From Phascolarctobacterium_A sp902463975 (lineage in GTDB: Bacteria; Bacillota; Negativicutes; Acidaminococcales; Acidaminococcaceae), in NCBI RefSeq assembly GCF_902463975.1, contig NZ_CABQHJ010000036.1, positions 1 to 28,546 on the forward strand: 28,546 nucleotides of DNA, read 5' to 3'. A program made the position numbers and the translations under genes. Numbering within the stretch: the first letter of the stretch is position 1; every line of letters starts with the position of its first letter. Below are positions 1-7,883 of the stretch, in pieces. A model generated the notes under the pieces. It was not told the origin of the DNA. It saw nothing but the letters and a program-made list of their open reading frames with translations, and made no database searches.

Positions 1-54
1 GCACGGTGGTGTGAGAGGACGACTGCTCAAATAATGAGCAGTCTCCTACTCGAT
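1..54 (+). mobile_element. Group II intron, 3' end (domain V remnant and domain VI)
   Basis: The first bases (GCACGGT) match the 3' strand of a bacterial group II intron domain V. They are followed by a domain VI-like hairpin: GACTGCTCA (21-29), a 5-nt loop, TGAGCAGTC (35-43). The lower stem is closed by GAG/GGA pairing with TCC/CTC and leaves an unpaired A at 48, the expected branch-point position about 7 nt from the 3' splice site. The element ends CCTACTCGAT, with the canonical AY 3' terminus at 53-54. The reverse transcriptase ORF and domains I-IV would lie left of the window, so it cannot be judged whether the intron is intact. A simple hairpin is the alternative, but a T-run is absent and the match to the intron 3' consensus is good. 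Confidence 0.7.
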
Positions 55-100
55 TGCTTCGCAGAGAGGCTGCAATGCCGACTTTCCCTCCTGTTAATTT

Positions 101-145
101 TTTACCTAAATTTTACAGGCATTTTTTCTGATTTGCGTATATAAT
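101..145 (+). promoter_or_regulatory. Pho-box-like direct repeats plus -10 of the two-component operon
   Basis: Three hexamers in 11-bp phase are seen: TTTACC (101-106), TTTACA (112-117) and TTTTTC (123-128), each separated by 5 bp. This is the arrangement bound by PhoP/PhoB regulators (TTNACA repeats spaced 5 bp). A TATAAT box lies at 140-145, 11 bp after the last repeat, and no good -35 is present, as expected for an activator-dependent promoter. It suggests autoregulation of the downstream response regulator. The third repeat is degenerate, so this remains an inference. Confidence 0.5.
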
Positions 146-179
146 TATAGCGAAAGAGTATTGATTGGTGGTGTTTTTC

Positions 180-866
180 ATGATTTTCTGCGTGGAGGAT
201 GAACAAAATATTTGCGAGCTGGAGGTTTATACCCTGCAGTCCGTTGGCATGGAGGCACAGGGCTGCGGCAGCGGCCGAGAGCTTTTCGCTTTGCTGGAAA
301 AGCAGGTGCCGGAGCTGATTGTTTTAGATATTATGCTGCCGGATGAGGATGGCGTAAGCATATTAAGACGTTTGCGTGCTGATAAACGTTATGCGAATAT
401 AGCTGTGATTATGGCTACGGCCAAGGGCTCGGAGTTTGATAAGGTTAAAGGACTGGACAGCGGTGCCGATGATTATATTGCCAAGCCCTTCGGTATGCTG
501 GAAATGGTGGCGCGCATCAAGGCAGTGCTGCGCCGTTGCGCAGCACCACGCCCCAGTGAGGACGAAAGAGAAATCATCCGCATCGGTCAGCTGGAGGTTA
601 ACCAGCTGGAGCATAAGGTGAGTGTTAACGGTAGCGAGGTTGTGCTGACGCTGAAGGAATATGAGCTGCTGCGCAAGTTTTTGCAGCATCCCGGTATTGT
701 CTTTTCGCGTGACAAGCTGCTGAACGATATCTGGGGCTATGAATTCAGCGGTGAAACACGTACTGTCGATGTGCATATCCGTACTCTGCGTCAAAAGCTG
801 GGCGATGCAGGCGAGCTGATTGAAACTATCCGTGGCGTCGGCTATAGAATGGCGGCCGTAAAATGA
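180..866 (+). CDS. OmpR/PhoB-family response regulator
   Basis: DNA-binding response regulator of 228 residues, the usual family length. The receiver domain (about 1-115) shows the acidic pair E6-D7, phosphoacceptor D50 within LIVLDIMLP, T80 and K102 (AKPF). The C-terminal winged-helix domain (about 130-225) carries the typical YELLRKF, RDKLLNDIWG and GVGYRM motifs. ATG 180 is preferred over upstream TTG/GTG codons at 165-171: it follows a weak SD (GGTGG) and places the receiver N terminus correctly. The last four bases overlap the start of the kinase gene (ATGA), so the pair is translationally coupled. The Pho-box-like repeats upstream and the kinase architecture suggest a PhoP/PhoB role in phosphate response; the sequence alone does not prove the stimulus. 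Confidence 0.95.
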   Translation: MIFCVEDEQNICELEVYTLQSVGMEAQGCGSGRELFALLEKQVPELIVLDIMLPDEDGVSILRRLRADKRYANIAVIMATAKGSEFDKVKGLDSGADDYIAKPFGMLEMVARIKAVLRRCAAPRPSEDEREIIRIGQLEVNQLEHKVSVNGSEVVLTLKEYELLRKFLQHPGIVFSRDKLLNDIWGYEFSGETRTVDVHIRTLRQKLGDAGELIETIRGVGYRMAAVK

Positions 867-2542
867 AGCAGAGGCTTTTCCGCAGCATACTGCTGCTGAC
901 AGGGGCAGCAGTATGCCTTGTTTTGCTGCTCTTCTTCTGGTTTTCCTGCCAATATATTACGCAGGACAGCTTTGCCAGCCTCAAGCGTGAGGCGAACCTG
1001 CTGATTGTGGCCGACGGCGAGGGCAATGTACCGGTGAGCGAGCTGCAGCGCTTGCAGCTTGCCGACCGCGTAACGCTGATTGCACCGGACGGTCACGCTT
1101 TGTACGACAATTATGCTGATGCCGTATCAATGGAGAATCATTTAGAGCGCGAGGAGGTGCAGGAGGCGCTGAAAGGCGGTGAGGGCCGTAGCCAGCGTGC
1201 ATCCGAAACCATCGGCAAGAATATTTTGTATTATGCAGTGCGCTTGCCGGACGGTAATGTGCTGCGCCTGTCGCGCACGAATGACGCTGTTTTTCAGCAG
1301 TATAAAATAATTCTTGGTTACTTTGTGCTGTTGGCACTGGTAGTTTTGTGCGGTGCCTTTTGGGCAGCCAAAACAATTACCGCCAGAATACTGCAGCCCT
1401 TGGAAAAGCTCAATCTGGAGCAGCCTGATTCGGAAGCTGTAGTTTATCCTGAGCTGAAGCCGATTATGGAGTATTTTGAGCTGCAGCAGGAAAAGCTGCA
1501 GAAGGAAATGCGCCGCTATAAAAATAAAAAACAGGAGCTGAAGGCCGTAACCAATAATATGGATGAAGGCCTGCTGTTCCTTAATCCGGTTTGGGAAATC
1601 GAATCGATTAATAAAAGTGCCGTAAAATTCTTCGGCAAGGAAAAGCAGGAGCTTTTGGGAACGAGCTTTTTTATGCTTGATGACAGCGAAGAAATCCGTC
1701 AGCTTTTGGCAAAAATTGAGCAGGAGGGCAAGGGGCGCTTAGTAATCAACCGCGGAAGCAGCTATTATCAGCTCAACGGCAGCAGAATTACCGATAAGGG
1801 CTTTGTGCTGCTGATTATGGATGTGACGGCGCATACTGCTTCGGAGAAAATCCGCCGTGAGTTTTCGGCTAACGTTTCGCATGAGCTGAAGACACCGCTG
1901 CAGTCGGTGCTGGGCTATTCGGAAATTATGCTCAGCGGTCTGGTGAAGCCTGAGGATACCAAGCGCTTTCTGCAGAAAATCAATGACGAGGCGCACAATC
2001 TGCTGCGTCTGATTGATGACATCATGCAGCTGTCGAAGCTGGATGAGCTGACGCACGATATGATGGAGGAATTTACCCTGCAGGATGTGGCGCAGAGTGC
2101 GCTGGCACGCCTGAAGGACAAGGCAGGCAGATTGCAGGTCAATCTGCAGCTTATCGATAACACCAATGGCAGCAGTAAGCTGCTGGGTATTTCTTCGCTG
2201 ATGGAGGAAATTTTCTTCAACCTGTTGGATAATGGTCTGAAGTATAATCATCCCGGTGGTGAGGTTACGCTGCACCTGAGCGAAGGAGAAAATAAGTATA
2301 CGGTGAGCGTTGCCGATACCGGTATGGGCATTCCCGGCAGTGAGCTGCCGCATATTTTCGAACGCTTTTACCGTGTCGACCGCAGCCGTCATAAGGCGAT
2401 TGAGGGTACAGGCTTAGGTCTTTCCATCGTTAAGCACGGCGTCGGCTTCCATGGCGGCAGCATACGCGTGGTGAGTACTGTGGGGCAGGGGACGGAGTTC
2501 ATCATGAAGTTCCCCAAGCCAAAGTATGAGGCTGAAAAATAA
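863..2542 (+). CDS. PhoR-type sensor histidine kinase (PAS, HisKA, HATPase_c)
   Basis: Membrane sensor kinase of 559 residues, partner of the preceding regulator. Order of parts: transmembrane helix about 7-29; extracytoplasmic sensor of about 115 residues; second helix about 149-169; short HAMP-like linker with a charged coiled coil (about 205-228); PAS domain about 228-325; HisKA with phosphoacceptor H340 in NVSHELKTPL; HATPase_c with N box (LLDNGLKYN, about 453), G1 box (DTGMGIP, about 485), F box (IFERFYR) and G2 box (GTGLGLS, about 515). All catalytic motifs are intact. This layout (two helices enclosing an extracytoplasmic domain, then PAS) is that of Gram-positive PhoR and WalK-like kinases. 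The start overlaps the regulator stop by 4 nt. A terminator follows 48 bp after the stop. Confidence 0.95.
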   Translation: MKQRLFRSILLLTGAAVCLVLLLFFWFSCQYITQDSFASLKREANLLIVADGEGNVPVSELQRLQLADRVTLIAPDGHALYDNYADAVSMENHLEREEVQEALKGGEGRSQRASETIGKNILYYAVRLPDGNVLRLSRTNDAVFQQYKIILGYFVLLALVVLCGAFWAAKTITARILQPLEKLNLEQPDSEAVVYPELKPIMEYFELQQEKLQKEMRRYKNKKQELKAVTNNMDEGLLFLNPVWEIESINKSAVKFFGKEKQELLGTSFFMLDDSEEIRQLLAKIEQEGKGRLVINRGSSYYQLNGSRITDKGFVLLIMDVTAHTASEKIRREFSANVSHELKTPLQSVLGYSEIMLSGLVKPEDTKRFLQKINDEAHNLLRLIDDIMQLSKLDELTHDMMEEFTLQDVAQSALARLKDKAGRLQVNLQLIDNTNGSSKLLGISSLMEEIFFNLLDNGLKYNHPGGEVTLHLSEGENKYTVSVADTGMGIPGSELPHIFERFYRVDRSRHKAIEGTGLGLSIVKHGVGFHGGSIRVVSTVGQGTEFIMKFPKPKYEAEK

Positions 2543-2589
2543 GCGAATTTTCATGTATACAACACAGAACTTCAAAGATGTGATACAAT

Positions 2590-2626
2590 AAGAGCAGTAC
2601 TATGAGTACTGCTCTTAAATTTTTTT
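2590..2626 (+). terminator. Rho-independent terminator after the two-component operon
   Basis: A perfect 12-bp stem is formed by AAGAGCAGTACT (2590-2601) and AGTACTGCTCTT (2605-2616) with a 3-nt loop, followed by a T-rich tail up to 2626. It lies only 16 bp before the next start codon, with the SD of that gene directly behind the T-run. It may therefore also act as an attenuator for the ACT/UPF0210/nth operon. A -10-like TACAAT at 2584-2589 is close by, but no matching -35 was found. Confidence 0.8.
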
Positions 2627-2642
2627 GAAGGAGGTCGCAGAT

Positions 2643-2912
2643 ATGCGAGTTGTTTTAACTATCGTAGGTAAGGATAAGGTAGGTATTACCGCTAAAGTAA
2701 GCAATGCTTTGGCAGATATGAATATTAACATTATCAACATCAATCAAAATATTATGCAAGGCTTTTTTAATATGGTGCTGATTGCTGATATGGCAGAGGC
2801 TAACGTGCCCATTGCCGAAGCACGTGACAAAATGGCTGCTCTGGGTGTAGAAATCGGCGTAGAAATCCGTCTGCAGAGCGAAGAGATTTTCAGCGCAATG
2901 CATCGTATATAG
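2643..2912 (+). CDS. ACT domain-containing protein (UPF0237 family)
   Basis: Small cytoplasmic protein of 89 residues made of a single ACT domain (MRVVLTIVGKDKVGITAKVS...), the fold that binds amino acids or other small ligands in regulators such as GcvR. The ATG at 2643 is chosen because GAAGGAGG ends 8 bp upstream; a TTG at 2625 lies in the terminator T-run. It is followed after 9 bp by the UPF0210 gene. The two families are neighbours in many Firmicutes, which suggests that the ACT protein senses a ligand for the UPF0210 protein. The ligand is unknown. Confidence 0.9.
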   Translation: MRVVLTIVGKDKVGITAKVSNALADMNINIININQNIMQGFFNMVLIADMAEANVPIAEARDKMAALGVEIGVEIRLQSEEIFSAMHRI

Positions 2913-2921
2913 GAGGCTGTC

Positions 2922-4283
2922 ATGTTATTCAATACTGACGATATTTTAGAAACTACGCGCATGATTACCCAAAACAAGCTGGATGTGCGCACTATCACCA
3001 TGGGCATCAGCCTGCGTGATTGCGGTCATCCGGATATCAAGGTAACAGCGCAGAAAATTTATGATAAGATTTGCCGCAAGGCAGAGCATCTGGTAAAAAC
3101 CGGTGAGGATATCGAGGTTGAGCTGGGCGTGCCCATCATCAACAAGCGTATTTCCGTAACTCCGATTTCTATGGTGGGCGAAAGCTGCGACAGTAACGAT
3201 TATGTACCGCTGGCACAGGCTTTGGATAACGCAGGCAAGCAGGTTGGCGTTAACTTCATCGGCGGCTTTTCCGCTCTCGTGGACAAGGGCTATACCAAGG
3301 GCGACCGCAATCTGATTGCTTCTATTCCAGAAGCATTGGCAGTTACCGACATTGTCTGCTCTTCCGTAAGCGTAGGCTCTACCAAATGCGGTATTAACAT
3401 GGACGCTGTAAAACAAATGGGCGAGGTGGTGAAGGCTGCTGCCGAGCGTACTGCTGACCGCGATGCGATTGGCTGCGCTAAGCTGGTAGTATTCTGCAAC
3501 GCTGTGCCTGATAACCCGTTCATGGCAGGTGCCTTCCACGGCGTAACCGAGCCGGAAAGTGTTATCAATGTTGGTGTCAGCGGACCGGGCGTTGTTAAAT
3601 ACGCATTGGAGCAGGTGCGTGACGGCGACATCGGTATGGTAGCCGAAACTATTAAAAAGACTGCCTTCAAGATTACCCGTGTAGGCCAGCTGGTAGCACA
3701 GGAGGCTGCACGCCGTCTGAATACCCAGTTCGGCATTATCGATCTGTCCTTGGCTCCGACTCCGGCAATCGGCGACAGTGTTGCGCATATTCTGGAGGAA
3801 ATCGGTCTGGAAAGCTGTGGCGGCCCCGGCACTACCGCTACCCTGGCTATGCTGAACGACGCAGTTAAAAAGGGCGGCCTGATGGCTTCCAGCTATGTTG
3901 GCGGCCTGAGCGGTGCCTTCATTCCTGTAAGTGAGGATGCAGGTATGATTGCTGCGGTAGAACGCGGCGCTCTGTCCTTGGAAAAACTGGAGGCTATGAC
4001 CTGCGTATGCTCTGTAGGTCTTGATATGATTGCTATTCCCGGCGATACCACTGCAGCAACTATCTCCGCAATTATTGCCGATGAAGCTGCTATCGGTATG
4101 ATTAACAATAAAACTACTGCTGTACGTCTGATTCCTGTTCCGGGCAAGGACGTAGGCGACCGCGTTGAATTCGGCGGCCTGCTGGGTTATGCGCCGGTTC
4201 TTGGCGTGAAGAAGTTCAGCGCTGAAAAATTCATTAACCGCGGAGGACGTATTCCTGCACCGGTAAGGAGCCTGACCAACTGA
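2922..4283 (+). CDS. UPF0210 (DUF711, PFL) family protein
   Basis: Cytoplasmic protein of 453 residues, the normal length of UPF0210. Family features visible are the N-terminal DDILETTRMI segment, the Gly/Ser-rich stretch SVSVGSTKCGINMDA, the GVSGPGVVKYAL segment and the C-terminal GRIPAPVRSLTN. No catalytic function is established for the family; structural relatives have a glycyl-radical-enzyme-like fold, hence the old name PFL. The SD is AGGAGG just before ATG 2922. The gene ends in TGATG, sharing one base with the start of nth. The operon with the ACT protein supports a joint role, possibly in amino-acid-linked metabolism (inference). Confidence 0.92.
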   Translation: MLFNTDDILETTRMITQNKLDVRTITMGISLRDCGHPDIKVTAQKIYDKICRKAEHLVKTGEDIEVELGVPIINKRISVTPISMVGESCDSNDYVPLAQALDNAGKQVGVNFIGGFSALVDKGYTKGDRNLIASIPEALAVTDIVCSSVSVGSTKCGINMDAVKQMGEVVKAAAERTADRDAIGCAKLVVFCNAVPDNPFMAGAFHGVTEPESVINVGVSGPGVVKYALEQVRDGDIGMVAETIKKTAFKITRVGQLVAQEAARRLNTQFGIIDLSLAPTPAIGDSVAHILEEIGLESCGGPGTTATLAMLNDAVKKGGLMASSYVGGLSGAFIPVSEDAGMIAAVERGALSLEKLEAMTCVCSVGLDMIAIPGDTTAATISAIIADEAAIGMINNKTTAVRLIPVPGKDVGDRVEFGGLLGYAPVLGVKKFSAEKFINRGGRIPAPVRSLTN

Positions 4284-4918
4284 TGCGTAAGGCTCAAAGA
4301 GAAGCTATTCTGGCCAAGCTGGAGGAAACCTATAAGGGCAGCAAGACGGCGCTGAATTATAATTCGCCGTTTGAGCTTTTGGTAGCGGTAATTCTTTCGG
4401 CCCAATGTACGGATGAACGCGTAAATGTGATTACAGCGCGTATGTTTCCGCGTCTGAACACGCCGGAAAAAATGGGCGCGCTGACGCAGGAGGAAATGGA
4501 AGCGGAAATCCGCGACTGCGGTCTGTACCATGCCAAGGCCAAAAACCTGCTGGGAATGTGTCATATGCTGACTCAGCGCTTTAACAGTGTGATTCCGGAT
4601 GACATCAAAACGCTGATGGAATTACCTGGCGTGGGGCAGAAAACGGCGAATGTTATTGCCAGCATTATCTATAACATTCCGGCGCTGGCAGTAGATACGC
4701 ATGTTTTCCGTGTGTCGCACCGTTTGGGACTGGCAAAGGGCAAGGACCCGCTGGCTACGGAAAAGGAGCTGGAAAAAATCATTCCGCGTGAAAAGTGGAT
4801 TGATGCGCACCACTGGTTTATCTGGCACGGGCGCAAAATCTGTAAGGCACGCAAGCCGTTGTGCCGTGGCTGTGTGGTCGTAGAGGAATGCCCGTTCAAA
4901 GAGAAAAACTTTGAGTAA
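4283..4918 (+). CDS. nth: Endonuclease III (DNA glycosylase/AP lyase)
   Basis: Base-excision-repair enzyme that removes oxidised pyrimidines and cleaves abasic sites. It has 211 residues, the same size and even the same numbering as the E. coli enzyme. The helix-hairpin-helix LPGVGQKTAN carries the catalytic Lys (K120), VDTHVFR carries the catalytic Asp (D138), and the C-terminal [4Fe-4S] loop has the C-x6-C-x2-C-x5-C pattern from C187 on. The start overlaps the UPF0210 stop by one base, with AAGGAG 12 bp upstream. It is the last gene of its operon. Nothing in it is unusual. Confidence 0.97.
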   Translation: MRKAQREAILAKLEETYKGSKTALNYNSPFELLVAVILSAQCTDERVNVITARMFPRLNTPEKMGALTQEEMEAEIRDCGLYHAKAKNLLGMCHMLTQRFNSVIPDDIKTLMELPGVGQKTANVIASIIYNIPALAVDTHVFRVSHRLGLAKGKDPLATEKELEKIIPREKWIDAHHWFIWHGRKICKARKPLCRGCVVVEECPFKEKNFE

Positions 4919-4947
4919 GGCTTCGTCTGTAAGGCCATTTCTAAACG

Positions 4948-4961
4948 TGTAAGCGTTTACA
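4948..4961. promoter_or_regulatory. cre-like site (CcpA operator consensus)
   Basis: TGTAAGCGTTTACA matches the Bacillus catabolite-responsive-element consensus TGWAANCGNTNWCA at every position. It lies 30 bp after the nth stop and about 410 bp upstream of the adhesin promoter, so its target is unclear: it could act on the end of the upstream operon, on an unseen transcript, or be fortuitous. The surrounding 4919-5361 contains no convincing gene. Confidence 0.4.
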
Positions 4962-5021
4962 TCAAGTGCTTGCGGTAGAAGTGCTGACAGAAATTACAAG
5001 TAAAAAGCGAAGCAAAAAATT

Positions 5022-5053
5022 GGCCTGCAACCCATGATGGTGGCAGGCCTTTT
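5022..5053 (+). terminator. Probable terminator downstream of nth
   Basis: A 7-bp GC-rich stem, GGCCTGC (5022-5028) with GCAGGCC (5043-5049), is followed by TTTT and preceded by an A-run, so it could work in both directions. It lies about 105 bp after the nth stop and is the first good terminator after that operon. Confidence 0.6.
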
Positions 5054-5361
5054 GGTATGCGTTGATTTACTTTCCTTGTGTCCGCAGAAGATGGACTGTT
5101 TCGAGCATTTTTGCGCTGTCTTTTTATGACGCACACGGTTAGCAATGGCTTCGCTGTGCTACAGGCTGAGTTCACATCTATGTCAAAAAAATGTCCTTTG
5201 TGACAAAAATCTTTCACATTTTCTTCTTTGTAATAATTATTAAAGTATAAAATATATAAAAGAGAAAATTCTAACAATTATGATTAATGCGTAAAAGTGA
5301 CGAATGAAAAATTGTGTATGAATATTTTATTATTCGATGTCTTTATGAAGAATACGAAAGT

Positions 5362-5390
5362 TTGACGCGTGGAGACGAAAAGAGTACAAT
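5362..5390 (+). promoter_or_regulatory. Sigma-70-type promoter for the adhesin gene
   Basis: TTGACG (5362-5367) and TACAAT (5385-5390) are separated by exactly 17 bp and follow an AT-rich stretch (about 5220-5330) that could serve as an UP element. The predicted start near 5397 gives a leader of about 143 nt before the ATG at 5540. No other gene start lies between. Confidence 0.75.
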
Positions 5391-5500
5391 TAAAGCAGGT
5401 AAAGGAGACGAACTGCTAAACTTTCAAGGCCTTGAATTTTAGTACCACCTTATCTGAGTTATATTTGATTAGTGAAATACTTTGTAACGAGGATTAAGCT

Positions 5501-5517
5501 TGCGCCACTGTGGCGCA
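5501..5517 (+). other. Hairpin in the adhesin mRNA leader
   Basis: TGCGCCA and TGGCGCA form a perfect 7-bp stem with a 3-nt loop, ending 9 bp before the SD (GGGGG, about 5528-5532). There is no T-run, so it is not a terminator. It may stabilise the transcript or influence translation. Confidence 0.5.
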
Positions 5518-5539
5518 GCGTGGAAAAGGGGGATTGAAA

Positions 5540-7822
5540 ATGAAAAAGACTAGAAAGCAAACTGCTTTGGCAAAGTGCGTACTGGCGACGATTATGGCAA
5601 TGGGCATGATGGGTTATGCTACTGTGTGGGCTGAAGATACTGTTACGCCTACGCCGTCTCCGATTGATAAGTCTGTTTCCAAAGACGCTGCAGGACAGAT
5701 TTATGATGCTTCCCATAATTATCAACAGGGTTACTTCTGGACAGATTTAGGACATGCACAGGTAAAAATCGGTTCCGGCCAGCAGATTGAATTGTTTACA
5801 CCTTTTATTTATCATACTACGAATGATCAATGGAAAAAGGGTGGCACTGGCTGGAGTCCTGTACATGAGGGCGATAACTCCGAAATGGAGTGTAAGGAGT
5901 CCATGAGCAGAATTACTGTAGGCGAATTCGACAGAATCATCAAATCCCTTTACACCAATGATATTACCATGGCTAAGACCATTTATGGTGAAGCAGACCA
6001 GGCAGGCCTAAAGGATAAGGTTATTAAAGAGGTAAAGGCAACTGCAGGTACAGGCGCAACAGTTAATACCTATACATTGGTACGCGATAACAATGAAGAG
6101 GTTGCAGTTGGTATTGTTGATACTGATACCAAAGTTGTTGATAATAAATTGACCTTTGCAGATGGCACATTGACTTCCAAGATTACTGATAATGCCGGTG
6201 GAACCTTTGAAAGCTCTGTAAACGGCATTGCTTCTCAGGAGTGGGTACAGGAAAAGATAGCAGAAATTCCTTCTATTATTGATACCAATAGCATTACTAC
6301 TGTACAGAATGACGGAAATGGTTATGTGACTGTTACCGGTGGTCAGGGTGATGATGGTGATTACAATTATATCGTAGGCTTCAATGAAGAAAAGCTCATC
6401 GAAACTATTCAGGCAAATGACAAGGATACCATTACTACTGCGGAATCCGGGCATGAAATTATTACTGTAGAAAATAACCTGACTGATACTGATAATAAAA
6501 ATTATAAGATCGGTATCAATGAAGAAGCTCTGAAGGGCTTCATTAAAGACAATACTCAGGATACCAACACCATTACTACCGTTGCTGTTAATACCAATAT
6601 CCTGACGATTGAAGACAAAGGCGTAGAAGGCAACTATGCATATGAGCTTGGCATTAATAACGAGCAGCTGGGTGATTTTGTTAAGCAGTATGATACCAAC
6701 ACCATTACTACTGTTAAAGATGACGGCAATGGCTTTGTAACTGTTACTGAAGCACCTGATCCGAACCAGAGCGGCAACCATGCTTACACTGTATCCTTTA
6801 ATGAGCAAAAGCTGAACGCAGCAATTGAAGCTCAGGACAGATACGTGAATGGTGGCAGCATTGGCGAAGACGGCAGCATTACTCTCAATGTTCACAACGG
6901 CAGAGACGTTACTCTGGAAGGCCAGATGAAGGATGCACGGCTGACTGATATTGAAAGAGATGAGAAAGCCGGAACTGCTACATTAGTAGTAAAGGATCGC
7001 TATAATCCTGAAGAAGTAAACAGACTGACGATTGATGATATCGCAAGCAAGGAACAAAACGATAGAGACCATGCTGAATTCAGAGAGCATTTTAATGAAC
7101 TTGATCATCGCGTTGACAGCCTTGGCAGCCGCGTTGACAAGGTTGGCGCCGGTGCCGCCGCTCTCGCAGCGCTGCACCCGATGGATTTCGATCCCGATGA
7201 CAAGTTGACCTTTGCAGCAGGCTACGGCAACTACAAGGGCAAAAACGCTGCTGCGGTAGGCGCGTTCTACCGTCCGGATGAAAAGGTTATGCTGAGCATT
7301 GGCGGAACCTTCGGCAACGGCGAGAACATGGTGAACGCAGGTATCTCCTTCTCCCTGGACCGCACTGCACGCGTAAGTAATTCCCGTACAGCGATGGCTA
7401 AGGAAATCGTAGACCTGAGAGCGAATGTAGCTAATCTCACCGCGCTGGTAGGCCAGCTGACCGCAGGCATGGGCGGCACGATTGAGATGGACAGAATGAA
7501 GCTCTTCCCGGATGTTCCCGAAAACCACTGGGCCTACGAATACATCGGCCGTCTGGCGGCAGCAGGCATCATCGAGGGTTATCCTGACGGCATGTTCAAC
7601 GGCAACCGTATGATGAGCCGCTACGAATTCGCAGCAATGCTGTACAGAGCACTGGAAAAAGGCGTGAAGCTGGATCACAAGCTGGTTCGTGAATTTGAAC
7701 CTGAAATGGGCCGTATCCATGTTGCCCGCATCTCCGGTGCGGATGGCGACAGAGGCAAGATTGAGCGTGTACGCGTATATGGCGGCGACAATCGTGACCA
7801 CTACGGCAGCAAGCTGAAATGA
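5540..7822 (+). CDS. YadA-like trimeric autotransporter adhesin with C-terminal SLH domain
   Basis: Secreted outer-membrane adhesin of 760 residues. ATG 5540 has an SD (AAAGGGGG) and starts a signal peptide with a basic start, a hydrophobic core and a likely cut after ATVWA; a GTG at 5510 is rejected. Then come a non-repetitive head; four degenerate repeats of 44-48 residues (about 248-432) beginning DTNTITTV; a short coiled-coil neck (about 500-530); and a YadA anchor of about 70 residues (LHPMDFDPDDKLTFAAGYG to NAGISFSL, ending near 608) that should form a trimeric 12-stranded barrel. Unusually the barrel is not the end: a second coiled coil (about 620-645) leads to one SLH domain (LFPDVPENHWAY to MLYRALEKG, about 655-709) and a charged tail. 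The tail should lie in the periplasm and bind peptidoglycan. Monocistronic, with its own promoter and terminator. Confidence 0.92.
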   Translation: MKKTRKQTALAKCVLATIMAMGMMGYATVWAEDTVTPTPSPIDKSVSKDAAGQIYDASHNYQQGYFWTDLGHAQVKIGSGQQIELFTPFIYHTTNDQWKKGGTGWSPVHEGDNSEMECKESMSRITVGEFDRIIKSLYTNDITMAKTIYGEADQAGLKDKVIKEVKATAGTGATVNTYTLVRDNNEEVAVGIVDTDTKVVDNKLTFADGTLTSKITDNAGGTFESSVNGIASQEWVQEKIAEIPSIIDTNSITTVQNDGNGYVTVTGGQGDDGDYNYIVGFNEEKLIETIQANDKDTITTAESGHEIITVENNLTDTDNKNYKIGINEEALKGFIKDNTQDTNTITTVAVNTNILTIEDKGVEGNYAYELGINNEQLGDFVKQYDTNTITTVKDDGNGFVTVTEAPDPNQSGNHAYTVSFNEQKLNAAIEAQDRYVNGGSIGEDGSITLNVHNGRDVTLEGQMKDARLTDIERDEKAGTATLVVKDRYNPEEVNRLTIDDIASKEQNDRDHAEFREHFNELDHRVDSLGSRVDKVGAGAAALAALHPMDFDPDDKLTFAAGYGNYKGKNAAAVGAFYRPDEKVMLSIGGTFGNGENMVNAGISFSLDRTARVSNSRTAMAKEIVDLRANVANLTALVGQLTAGMGGTIEMDRMKLFPDVPENHWAYEYIGRLAAAGIIEGYPDGMFNGNRMMSRYEFAAMLYRALEKGVKLDHKLVREFEPEMGRIHVARISGADGDRGKIERVRVYGGDNRDHYGSKLK
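6281..6835 (+). repeat. Four tandem repeats coding for the adhesin stalk/head
   Basis: Within the adhesin gene, four units begin near 6281, 6425, 6560 and 6692. Each encodes an opening like DT(N)TITTV, a central TVT/TIE strand, a Y-x-(I/L/V)-x-(F/I)-N-E-x-x-L segment, and a short spacer. DNA identity is partial (for example GATACCAACACCATTACTAC recurs in units 3 and 4), which suggests repeated duplication followed by divergence. Confidence 0.75.
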
Positions 7823-7883
7823 AAATGCAGACAGCTGCATACTCCAAACCTAAATAAACAAACACTCCCTTTTCTATAATTAA

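Noticed and set aside
5198..5219. CRP-like TGTGA...TCACA upstream of the adhesin
   Set aside because: The spacing is 10 bp rather than the 6 bp needed, and the site is about 150 bp upstream of the promoter.
4957..5277. Minus-strand frame of 106 codons in the nth-adhesin gap
   Set aside because: No SD, odd composition, and it runs through the GGCCTGC/GCAGGCC terminator and the cre-like site region; not protein-like.
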